Source of the DNA: DASZYF01 sp035545535
GTDB taxonomy: Bacteria; Actinomycetota; Actinomycetes; Mycobacteriales; CAJCIY01
NCBI GenBank assembly: GCA_035545535.1
Contig: DASZYF010000186.1
Span: forward strand, 1 to 11,833
Direction: 5' to 3'
DNA length: 11,833 nt
A model generated the notes under the pieces. It worked only from the letters and a program-made list of their open reading frames with translations, did no database searches and was not told the DNA's origin. Shown piece after piece: positions 6,237 to 11,833 of the stretch. Each line of letters starts with the position of its first letter. The first letter of the stretch is position 1. The translations under genes were made by a program, and so were the position numbers.

Positions 6237-7105
6237 ACAACATCATCCTGTACGCCTCGCCGCTGTTCGTGATCTCGGTGCTGCTCGAGGTGTGGCTGTT
6301 CAAGAAGGACGGTGCTGCCCAGTCGGCTGCTCAGTCGGCTGTCCAGCCGGACGCATCCGAGCGGCGGTGGCTCGGCTACAACGGCCGGGACTCGCGCACG
6401 AGCATGGCGATGGGCTTCGGCAGCCTCTTCACCAGCTTCGGCTGGGAGCTGCTGTTCCTGCTGATGGCCACCGGCCTCTACAGCCTCACGCCGCTGCGCA
6501 TCCCGCCGCACGCGTGGTGGTGCTGGGTGCTGCTGCTGTTCGCCGAGGACCTCTCGTACTACTGGTACCACCGCGTGGGCCACGAGGTCCGGCTGTTCTG
6601 GGCCAGCCACGTCGTGCACCACTCGAGCCAGCGCTACAACCTCTCCACCGCGCTGCGGCAGACGTGGGTGCCGCTCACGCAGTTCCCGTTCTGGCTGTGG
6701 CTGCCGCTGCTCGGCTTCAAGCCGTGGACGATCCTCGTGCAGCAGTCGGTGAACCTGCTGTACCAGTTCTGGCTGCACACCGAGCGCATCGACAAGCTGC
6801 CCCGCTGGTTCGAGTACGTCATGAACACGCCGAGCCACCATCGCGTGCACCACGGCACGCAGCCGCAGTACCTCGACCGCAACTATGCCGGCATCTTCAT
6901 CCTCTGGGACCGCCTGTTCCGCTCCTTCGAGCCCGAAGGTGAGCGCGTCGTCTACGGGCTGACGAAGAACATCAAGACCGACAACCCGCTGCGCGTCGCG
7001 TTCGGCGAGTACGCCGCGCTGTTCGGCGACGTCCGCCGCGCCAAGCGGTTCCGCGACAAGGTCGGCCACCTCATGCACGGCCCCGCGTGGCAGCCCGCCG
7101 TCTGA
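6233..7105 (+). CDS. Sterol desaturase / fatty acid hydroxylase family membrane protein
   Basis: A 290-residue integral membrane protein of the fatty acid hydroxylase superfamily, which uses a di-iron centre held by histidine boxes to hydroxylate or desaturate lipids. The boxes are HRVGH (113-117), HVVHH (126-130), LH at 181-182 and HHRVHH (202-207), with the typical NTPSHHRVHHG context. Hydrophobic segments lie at about 3-22, 60-85, 95-112, 146-162 and 166-181. Residues 28-39 hold three four-residue repeats (AAQS, AAQS, AVQP), probably a flexible loop after the first helix. The substrate may be a fatty acid, sterol, hopanoid, carotenoid or ether lipid; sequence alone does not decide. It starts at GTG 6233, overlapping the gntR stop as GTGA, with only a weak AGG upstream, which is consistent with coupling. 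The preceding FadR-type regulator and its operators suggest control by a lipid-derived ligand. Confidence 0.9.
   Translation: MNNIILYASPLFVISVLLEVWLFKKDGAAQSAAQSAVQPDASERRWLGYNGRDSRTSMAMGFGSLFTSFGWELLFLLMATGLYSLTPLRIPPHAWWCWVLLLFAEDLSYYWYHRVGHEVRLFWASHVVHHSSQRYNLSTALRQTWVPLTQFPFWLWLPLLGFKPWTILVQQSVNLLYQFWLHTERIDKLPRWFEYVMNTPSHHRVHHGTQPQYLDRNYAGIFILWDRLFRSFEPEGERVVYGLTKNIKTDNPLRVAFGEYAALFGDVRRAKRFRDKVGHLMHGPAWQPAV
6314..6349 (+). repeat. Three tandem 12-bp repeats inside the hydroxylase gene
   Basis: Units GCTGCCCAGTCG (6314-6325), GCTGCTCAGTCG (6326-6337) and GCTGTCCAGCCG (6338-6349) differ by one to three bases and encode AAQS-AAQS-AVQP. The unit length is a multiple of three, so gain or loss of a copy keeps the frame and would only change the length of a polar loop after the first membrane helix. 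Confidence 0.85.
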
Positions 7106-7144
7106 TCCACCCGTCGTTCACGTCGTTCGGCGACACTGCGTGAT

Positions 7145-8764
7145 GTGACCTGCTGCCACCCGACGCGCCGGCAGGTCCTGCGGCTCGCCTCGGCGTCGGC
7201 GGCGATGACCGGTCTCCTGCCGTTCCTGGAACGCGACCGCGCGCAGGCCGCCGGGGTCGTGGTGCCGATGAACCTCGAGCTCGTCACGCTGACCGAGACG
7301 AGCTTCGTCGTCACCTGGTACACCGCGCAGCCGAGCATCGACGGCACGCGCCTCGCGCCCATGCCGAGCGACACCGTGCTGATGCTCGGGACATCGCCGA
7401 CGAACCTGCGCACGGTCATCGACCGGCCGGACGCGACGCCGTACCACTACGCCGAGGTCACCGGCCTCGAGCCGGGCCAGACGTACTACTACGCGGCGCT
7501 GTCCGGCGGCGTCCCCGCGGTGCCGTCGGTGTTCGCAAGCGGCAACGTGGTCGGTACGTCCGTGCTCGACCGTGCGAACCTCTCCGGCCCGTTCGTCGTC
7601 ACCACCCCGCAGCCGCCCCCCGGTGAGCACCTGTTCTCCGTCGCGCTGGCCAACGACGTGCACATGGGTGAGACGGTCGCCGGCCTCATCGCCACCGAGC
7701 CGGTGGTCGGAGGGATCCCGCCGGGCTTCAGCCAGGTGCCCGGAGAGCCGCCCTACCCGCTCGTGATGGCGCAGGCGATGGTCGCCGACGCGCGTGCGCG
7801 CGGCGCGGACGCGCTGCTCGTAGCCGGCGACGTCACCGCGGAGGCGGCCGTCGTCGATGTCGCGCATGCGCACGAGACGCTCGGCGCGTTCGGCGTCTAC
7901 GAGCGCGACTGGCACGTCACCCGCGGCAACCACGACCGCGTGCACACCGGCAAGCCGGACACGTTCAAGGCCGGCTTCTTCGCCGACGAGCACACCTGGT
8001 TCTCGCGCGACCTGTTCGGGATGCGCGTCATCGGGCTCGACACCTACGACAAGGTGGGCAACGGCGGTGACAACGGCATGCTGTCGGCCGCGCAGGAGTC
8101 CTGGTTCGACGCCGAGCTCGCGAAGGACCGTGACGTGCCGACCCTCGTGTTCGGCCACCACCCGATCACCCTCGAGTCGACCCTCGTCAACGTGAACGCG
8201 GTGCGCTTCGACCTGCAGCCGCAGCAGGCTCTGCGCGTCGAGCAGCAGTACGCGAAGACGCCCGGGGTGTTCCTGCACCACGCGGGCCACACGCACCGCA
8301 CCAAGCGCACTGTCGGCACGACCGCGACCGATGTCGTGTTCCAGGAGGTGTCGTCGACCAAGGAGTACCCGGGCGGCTTCACGATGCTGCGCGTGTTCAC
8401 CGGCGGGTACGCGCTGAACTACTACAAGACGCGCAGCGACCTCGCGCGCGAGTGGAGCGAGCGCACGCGTCAGGAGGACTTCACCGCGTACCCGTACTAC
8501 GTGCTCGGCACGACCTCCGATCGCAACCACGTCGTGAAGCGCGATCTCTCCGGGCTGCGCAAGCCATCGACGCCCGCGACATCGACATCCATGACATCGA
8601 CGCCACCACGTCGCCATCGGGGCGCGGGCGGCGGGGCGCCGGCCGTCAGCGAGCCGGGCGGAGCGCTCGCCGCGACCGGCCTCCCGGCGGCGGCGGCGCT
8701 GGCGGCCGGTGGTCTCGCCGCGGCGGGGGCACTTCTCACCAGATGTTCAGGATCCGGACGCTGA
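7145..8764 (+). CDS. Exported metallophosphoesterase with Tat signal and LAxTG-type cell-wall sorting signal
   Basis: A 539-residue calcineurin-like phosphoesterase. The N-terminus TRRQVLRLASASAA (7-20), hydrophobic to about 27 and ending AQAA (33-36), is a Tat signal peptide. Residues about 40-155 resemble the fibronectin-like N-terminal domain of purple acid phosphatases (NLELVTLTETSFVVTWYT; YHYAEVTGLEPGQTYYYAAL). The metal-site motifs follow in order: NDVH (170-173), GDV (228-230), GNHD (261-264), GHH (337-339) and GHTH (381-384). After a Thr/Ser/Pro-rich linker (474-505) comes LAATG (508-512), an Ala/Gly/Leu helix (513-531) and a short tail with Arg at 533 and 539, matching a class E sortase LAxTG signal. 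It probably cleaves phosphate esters at the outer cell surface; the substrate is unknown. The start is GTG 7145; an ATG two bases earlier meets an immediate stop. There is no clear ribosome site. It follows the hydroxylase by 39 bp and may be cotranscribed. Confidence 0.9.
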   Translation: MTCCHPTRRQVLRLASASAAMTGLLPFLERDRAQAAGVVVPMNLELVTLTETSFVVTWYTAQPSIDGTRLAPMPSDTVLMLGTSPTNLRTVIDRPDATPYHYAEVTGLEPGQTYYYAALSGGVPAVPSVFASGNVVGTSVLDRANLSGPFVVTTPQPPPGEHLFSVALANDVHMGETVAGLIATEPVVGGIPPGFSQVPGEPPYPLVMAQAMVADARARGADALLVAGDVTAEAAVVDVAHAHETLGAFGVYERDWHVTRGNHDRVHTGKPDTFKAGFFADEHTWFSRDLFGMRVIGLDTYDKVGNGGDNGMLSAAQESWFDAELAKDRDVPTLVFGHHPITLESTLVNVNAVRFDLQPQQALRVEQQYAKTPGVFLHHAGHTHRTKRTVGTTATDVVFQEVSSTKEYPGGFTMLRVFTGGYALNYYKTRSDLAREWSERTRQEDFTAYPYYVLGTTSDRNHVVKRDLSGLRKPSTPATSTSMTSTPPRRHRGAGGGAPAVSEPGGALAATGLPAAAALAAGGLAAAGALLTRCSGSGR

Positions 8765-8795
8765 CACGGACGAGCGCCGGTTCTACCGTCCGCCC
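8761..8795 (+). promoter_or_regulatory. Leaderless promoter of the secreted protein gene
   Basis: CTGACA at 8761-8766 matches the -35 consensus at five of six bases and overlaps the stop codon of the phosphoesterase gene (8762-8764). A 17-bp spacer leads to TACCGT (8784-8789), which fits the actinobacterial -10 pattern TANNNT. The expected transcription start is the A of the ATG at 8796, and no Shine-Dalgarno site lies between. Confidence 0.68.
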
Positions 8796-10175
8796 ATGAT
8801 CAGGTTGCGTGCCCTTGCCCCTGTCGTGCTCGCCACCGCCGCCGCGGTGACCGCCTCCACCGCCACGGCGGCGCCGTCGCACAGCGCGGCCGCCAAGCCG
8901 ATCCCGGTCAAGACCGGTTACCCGGCCGTGACCGACACGGCGTGGGTGGGGCAGGAGATCGCGTCCGCACGCACGGCCGACGGCGTGCTCCACGTCGTCT
9001 GGATCCAAGGCTCGAACGGCTCGACCATCCACGAGGACCGCTTCTCGCCCGCCGGGAAGCTGCTCGGCACCTCGACGGTGGCCACCGGGTGGGACGGCAA
9101 CGGCGGCCTCGCGCTCGTCGTGCAGGCCGACGGCTCGCTCCGGCTGCTCGTGGCGGGTGGGTACCAGCCGAACCTCCCGCCGTCGCAGTCCGGGGTCAAC
9201 AGCTTCACCGCGCCGGCGACCGGGCAGACGTGGACGCGCGACACCTCGGCCATCTGGGGCGGCACCCTCGGCGACGACTCCGGCCAGCTCGGCGCGGTCG
9301 AGGTGAACGGCACGCTCGTGAGCTCCTACGCGGCCGCCGGCGGCGTGCGCGTCCACGTCGGGCTCGGCCCGGACGACCCGAACCACCCCGACCCGGTCTA
9401 CGGCACCGACCTCGGTGGTGCCACGCTCAGCGAGGACGCGAAGACGCAAGCGGTGGTGCTCTCAGCGGTGACCATCGCCGGCAACGGCGGCACGTTCGTG
9501 CAGCAGGTCTACCCGACGCCCGGCGCCCAGCAGGTCATCCCGTCGGGGCTGTCCGCCCGATCGTCGGGCGGCACGGCCCGCACCGCCGGACCCGGGGTGT
9601 ACGTCGCCTACGCGACCAGCAGCTCCAACGCGGTGCGCCTCGCGCGCTACGGCGGGGGCAGCATCGCCATCACCGCCGGCCCGCACGTCATGGCGACCGC
9701 CTGCGCCGGGCCCGACGGCCGCGTCTGGGTCGTCTGGGGCAACGACAACGACGGGCTGTTCGCGACGCGCACGAACAAGGCCGTGACCAGGATCGAGCCG
9801 GTCCAGCACTTCCTGCCGCCCAAGGACAACCTGGGCGTCGGCGAGACCTGGTGCGCGGGTGACCTCGGGCCGGTGGACGTCTTCCCGATCCTCGCGATCG
9901 GCGCGGCCCGCGGCGTCTACCACCTGCACACGGTGCCGCGGCTGACGGTGACGTTGTCGGTCGGCCCCAAGGGGAAGAACGGCAAGCGCACCGTCACGGT
10001 GCACGTCACCGACGCCGGCGACCCGGTGAAGGGCGCGACCGTGGGCTCCGGCCCGCAGAGCAAGAAGACCAACGGCTCCGGGGTCGCCAAGCTCACGCTC
10101 GGGCCGGGCAAGCACACGATCTCCGCGCTGGCCCCGACCTACGCGAAGGCGAGCGTCTCCGTCACCCTCGGGTGA
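8796..10175 (+). CDS. Secreted beta-rich protein with C-terminal Ig-like domain, function unknown
   Basis: A 459-residue protein with a Sec signal peptide: basic RLR (3-5), an Ala/Val/Thr/Leu core (7-25) and probable cleavage near TATAA/PS (about 26). The mature protein has repeated strand motifs about every 45-60 residues, such as DGVLHVVWI (62-70), DGSLRLLVAG (112-121), NGTLVSSYAA (171-180), PGVYVAYAT (266-274) and DGRVWVVWGNDNDGLFATRT (307-326), which suggest a beta-propeller of the sialidase/BNR style; no catalytic residues can be assigned. Two cysteines (303 and 353) could form a disulfide. Residues about 381-459 form a separate Ig-like or carboxypeptidase-regulatory-like domain (VTVHVTDAGDPVKGATV, TNGSGVAKLTLGPGKHTISA). 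No anchor is visible, so it is probably released or loosely surface-bound. Start ATG 8796 is chosen over upstream codons because the signal peptide begins there and a leaderless promoter points to it. Confidence 0.82.
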   Translation: MIRLRALAPVVLATAAAVTASTATAAPSHSAAAKPIPVKTGYPAVTDTAWVGQEIASARTADGVLHVVWIQGSNGSTIHEDRFSPAGKLLGTSTVATGWDGNGGLALVVQADGSLRLLVAGGYQPNLPPSQSGVNSFTAPATGQTWTRDTSAIWGGTLGDDSGQLGAVEVNGTLVSSYAAAGGVRVHVGLGPDDPNHPDPVYGTDLGGATLSEDAKTQAVVLSAVTIAGNGGTFVQQVYPTPGAQQVIPSGLSARSSGGTARTAGPGVYVAYATSSSNAVRLARYGGGSIAITAGPHVMATACAGPDGRVWVVWGNDNDGLFATRTNKAVTRIEPVQHFLPPKDNLGVGETWCAGDLGPVDVFPILAIGAARGVYHLHTVPRLTVTLSVGPKGKNGKRTVTVHVTDAGDPVKGATVGSGPQSKKTNGSGVAKLTLGPGKHTISALAPTYAKASVSVTLG

Positions 10176-10181
10176 CGGGGG

Positions 10182-11141
10182 TCAGCTCGCGGAGGAGGCG
10201 GCGCGCTTCTTGCGGGCGGTGCTCGCCGCGGCCGGCTTCTGCTCGTGACGGGTTGACGCGAGCGACGTGACGCCGGCCGTGACCGTGCAGCCGTCGTGGT
10301 CGAGGTGCGCCAGGGTCGCGACGATCTCGCGGACGACGCGGGCGTTCATCGGCAGCGACAGGTGGCCGGCGCCGCGCAGGAAGACGTTGCGCGCGTTGAG
10401 GTCCGGGTGGTCGATGCGCGCATTGCGCTGCGGGACGACGAACGTGTCGAGGTCGCTCCACACGGCGACGAAGCGCGTGTCGATCGGGCGGCACGGCTCC
10501 TCGAGCGCCTGGTAGATCGCGCTGCCCGGGAGCAGCTGCTTGCCGAGGAACGTCGGGTAGATCCGCGCGACCTTCGAGCCCGCGTGCGGCGAGCCGAGCG
10601 TGATCAGCGTGTGCACGCGCGCATCGCCGTTCATCTTCTGCACGTACCAGCGGGCGACGAGCCCGCCGAGCGAGTGGCCGATGACGTGCACCCGTTCGAA
10701 GCCGGTCTCCTCGCAGAGCCGCTCCACCGCCTGCGCGAGGCGCAGCGCGGCGGTCTCCACGTCGTGGGTGCGGACGCTGTAGGAGTGGCAGACGACCTTG
10801 CCGAAGCCGCGGCGGCGGAGCTGGCGCTTGAGCGGGCCGAAGATCGAGCGGTTGTCGAGGAGACCGTGCACGAGCACGATCGGCGTGCCCGCCGCCTCGA
10901 CGTCGCCGATGAGCAGGCCGCGGGTGACCGGCGGCAGATGGTCGAGGCGCGTCACGTCGCGCGGCTCGCTGTTCTTGTCGCGCGGCTTGGTCGCGCCGAA
11001 CGCGTAGGTGGCGATGTGGGCCGCGGTCCAGGCGGCCTCGAAGGCGGCGCCCCCGATGCCCTGCGGGGTGAGCAGCGCCTGGCGCCCCCGGCGGGCCGAG
11101 CTCCGGGCCGCGCTGATCCGCGCGCGGGGTGCCGCTGCCAT
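10182..11141 (-). CDS. Alpha/beta hydrolase, triacylglycerol lipase-like
   Basis: A 319-residue serine hydrolase. After a basic Ala/Arg-rich N-terminus (1-22), PIVLVHGLLDN (87-97) forms strand 3 and the oxyanion loop, VHVIGHSLGGLVARWYV (151-167) is the nucleophile elbow with Ser157, Asp230 or Asp232 (VWSDLDTFV) is the probable acid, and His260 (GAGHLSLP) completes the triad. The THDVE and GSPHAGS (183-189) segments are usual in bacterial lipases and PGAP1-like esterases. Likely role is hydrolysis of lipid or other carboxylic esters. No cleavable signal peptide is evident, so it is probably cytoplasmic. The C-terminal 20 residues form a Lys/Arg/Ala/Ser tail (ARKKRAASSAS) of unknown use. ATG 11141-11139 is preceded by GAGGAG with six-base spacing, a strong ribosome site. 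The stop lies six bases from that of the convergent secreted protein gene, leaving no room for separate terminators. Confidence 0.9.
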   Translation of the reverse strand: MAAAPRARISAARSSARRGRQALLTPQGIGGAAFEAAWTAAHIATYAFGATKPRDKNSEPRDVTRLDHLPPVTRGLLIGDVEAAGTPIVLVHGLLDNRSIFGPLKRQLRRRGFGKVVCHSYSVRTHDVETAALRLAQAVERLCEETGFERVHVIGHSLGGLVARWYVQKMNGDARVHTLITLGSPHAGSKVARIYPTFLGKQLLPGSAIYQALEEPCRPIDTRFVAVWSDLDTFVVPQRNARIDHPDLNARNVFLRGAGHLSLPMNARVVREIVATLAHLDHDGCTVTAGVTSLASTRHEQKPAAASTARKKRAASSAS

Positions 11142-11182
11142 CTCGTTCTCCTCGACGTCTAGCTCCGCCCGCGCGGGAAAGC

Positions 11183-11224
11183 GCTTGCTACTGGCCAGTT
11201 ACCCGGTTCCGCACGCTAGCAAGC
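11183..11224. promoter_or_regulatory. Inverted repeats upstream of the lipase gene
   Basis: GCTTGCTA (11183-11190) and TAGCAAGC (11217-11224) are perfect 8-bp arms 26 bp apart. Between them is the perfect 10-bp palindrome ACTGGCCAGT (11190-11199). On the minus strand TTGCTT (11226-11221), an 18-bp spacer and GTAACT (11202-11197) could be a weak promoter for the lipase gene, with the palindrome over its -10. Candidate operator only; no regulator gene is adjacent. Confidence 0.35.
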
Positions 11225-11256
11225 AACCCGGGCGTCACCGCCATAGCCCCCGCGTG

Positions 11257-11833
11257 TCATCCGGGGCCGGGTGCGGGATCCATCGGGACCGGTCCGCCCC
11301 AGCGCCGCATCCGCGCCTCGTGCCGTTCCGCGCCGTCCTGCGCGGTGAGCAGGGCGAGCCAGCCCCGGACCGTCGGCGCGACGTCGTCCGGAGTGACCCA
11401 CCCGTCACAGACCCGGTCGAGGTCCTCCGGGCGCACCGACATCGCGGCGGCCGCGTCCTGCGCGCTCATCCGCAGCGCGGCGGCCGCGCCTTCGGGGATC
11501 AGCGCCGCGAAGTAGGACTCGGGGGCGCGCAGCAGCGCGTCGCAGACCAGCGCGGCGAGCGCGCCGCCCGACCCGCCCTCGCCGAGGAGCAGGCCGAGCG
11601 TGGGGGAGCGGCAGGCGAGCACGGCGGCGAACGCATCGCCGATCGCAGCGGCCAGCCGGTCGGCCTCGCTCGCCGGGCGTGGGTCGGCGCCCGGGGTGTC
11701 GACGAGCGTGACCAGCGGCAGGCCCCAGCGGTCGGCCAGTTCGGCGGCGCGGGTCAGCAGCCGGTAGGCGTCGGGCGTCGGGTTGCCGTGCTGGCGCGCG
11801 GCGAGCGCGACGCCGACGACCCCGCGGCCGCCG
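11257..11833 (-). CDS. Acyl-CoA carboxylase carboxyltransferase, AccD3/AccA-like, C-terminal part (5' end off the window)
   Basis: The frame enters from the right edge and ends at TGA 11259-11257, giving 191 residues of the C-terminus. The visible part is the carboxyltransferase (crotonase-like) C-terminal domain: PTPDAYRLLTRAAELADRWGLPLVTLVDTPGA near the start of the fragment matches the AccA helix and VTLVDTPGA strand, and GEGGSGGALAAL is the glycine-rich CoA/biotin loop. IPEGAAAALRMSAQDAAAA followed by a short basic tail resembles the end of mycobacterial AccD3-type fused carboxyltransferases. Such enzymes transfer carboxyl from carboxybiotin to acyl-CoA to feed fatty acid synthesis. Whether the missing part carries the AccD half, and hence which subunit this is, cannot be seen. 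It is upstream of and codirectional with the lipase gene (115-bp gap). Confidence 0.82.
   Translation of the reverse strand, partial: GGRGVVGVALAARQHGNPTPDAYRLLTRAAELADRWGLPLVTLVDTPGADPRPASEADRLAAAIGDAFAAVLACRSPTLGLLLGEGGSGGALAALVCDALLRAPESYFAALIPEGAAAALRMSAQDAAAAMSVRPEDLDRVCDGWVTPDDVAPTVRGWLALLTAQDGAERHEARMRRWGGPVPMDPAPGPG

Noticed and set aside
7106..7144. A promoter or ribosome site for the metallophosphoesterase.
   Set aside because: Only a poor -10-like GACACT (7132-7137) was found, with no -35 at a sensible distance; cotranscription with the hydroxylase is as likely.
7118..8617. A 499-codon minus-strand frame opposite the metallophosphoesterase gene.
   Set aside because: Low-complexity Arg/Val/Glu/His-rich composition and no domain; the plus strand holds an intact enzyme with all metal-binding motifs.
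11190..11199. ACTGGCCAGT as a further copy of the GntR operator.
   Set aside because: The half-sites are abutted without the TNNNA centre present in both boxes at 5482-5521, so the geometry differs.
1..11833. Mobile elements, phage genes, toxin-antitoxin pairs, CRISPR or other defence loci.
   Set aside because: No transposase, integrase, nuclease, direct-repeat array or att-like repeat was seen, and base composition is uniform throughout.

Overview
The window is about 70% G+C, with strong third-position G/C bias, GTG and TTG starts, and Shine-Dalgarno sites mixed with apparently leaderless starts. Together with a mycobacterial-type LexA box, an LAxTG (class E sortase) sorting signal and an AccD3-like carboxyltransferase, this points to the chromosome of a high-GC actinobacterium. 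The genus cannot be fixed from sequence alone. I see no tRNA, rRNA, CRISPR array, insertion sequence, phage gene or base-composition break; this looks like ordinary core and accessory chromosome.

Layout. 1-389 (-): N-terminal part of an unrecognised protein. 537-782 (+): small two-helix membrane protein (DUF4190-like), followed by a 14-bp perfect hairpin. 878-1411 (+): dihydrofolate-reductase/RibD-like protein, whose stop codon overlaps that of the convergent PIG-L deacetylase gene (1408-2145, -). 2223-4511 (+): UvrD/PcrA helicase, divergent from PIG-L, with a near-consensus LexA box between the two. 4487-5116 (-): TetR regulator, overlapping the 3' end of pcrA and divergent from a small DUF4242 gene (5190-5468, +) across a nested, exactly co-centred dyad. 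5535-6236 and 6233-7105 (+): FadR-type GntR regulator translationally coupled to a sterol desaturase/fatty acid hydroxylase. 7145-8764 (+): Tat-exported metallophosphoesterase ending in a sortase-like signal. 8796-10175 (+): secreted beta-rich protein with its own apparently leaderless promoter. 10182-11141 (-): lipase-like alpha/beta hydrolase. 11257-11833 (-): C-terminal half of a biotin-dependent carboxyltransferase running off the window.

How the parts may work together. The helicase stands alone as a DNA repair gene, apparently under SOS control. The best-supported regulatory unit is 5480-7105: two FadR-like operator boxes sit on each side of and against a perfect -35 hexamer, in front of a GntR regulator that shares a GTGA stop/start overlap with a membrane di-iron hydroxylase. 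This suggests autoregulated, lipid-responsive hydroxylation of a membrane or storage lipid. A lipase and an acyl-CoA carboxyltransferase at the right edge add a loose lipid theme, but they are on the opposite strand. The phosphoesterase and the beta-rich protein next to it are both exported and may act at the cell surface.

I did not find convincing evidence for a completely new multi-gene system. The items most worth a second look are regulatory: the SOS box at pcrA, the twin FadR-like operators, the mirrored TetR/DUF4242 region, and the combination of Tat export with a class E sortase signal.
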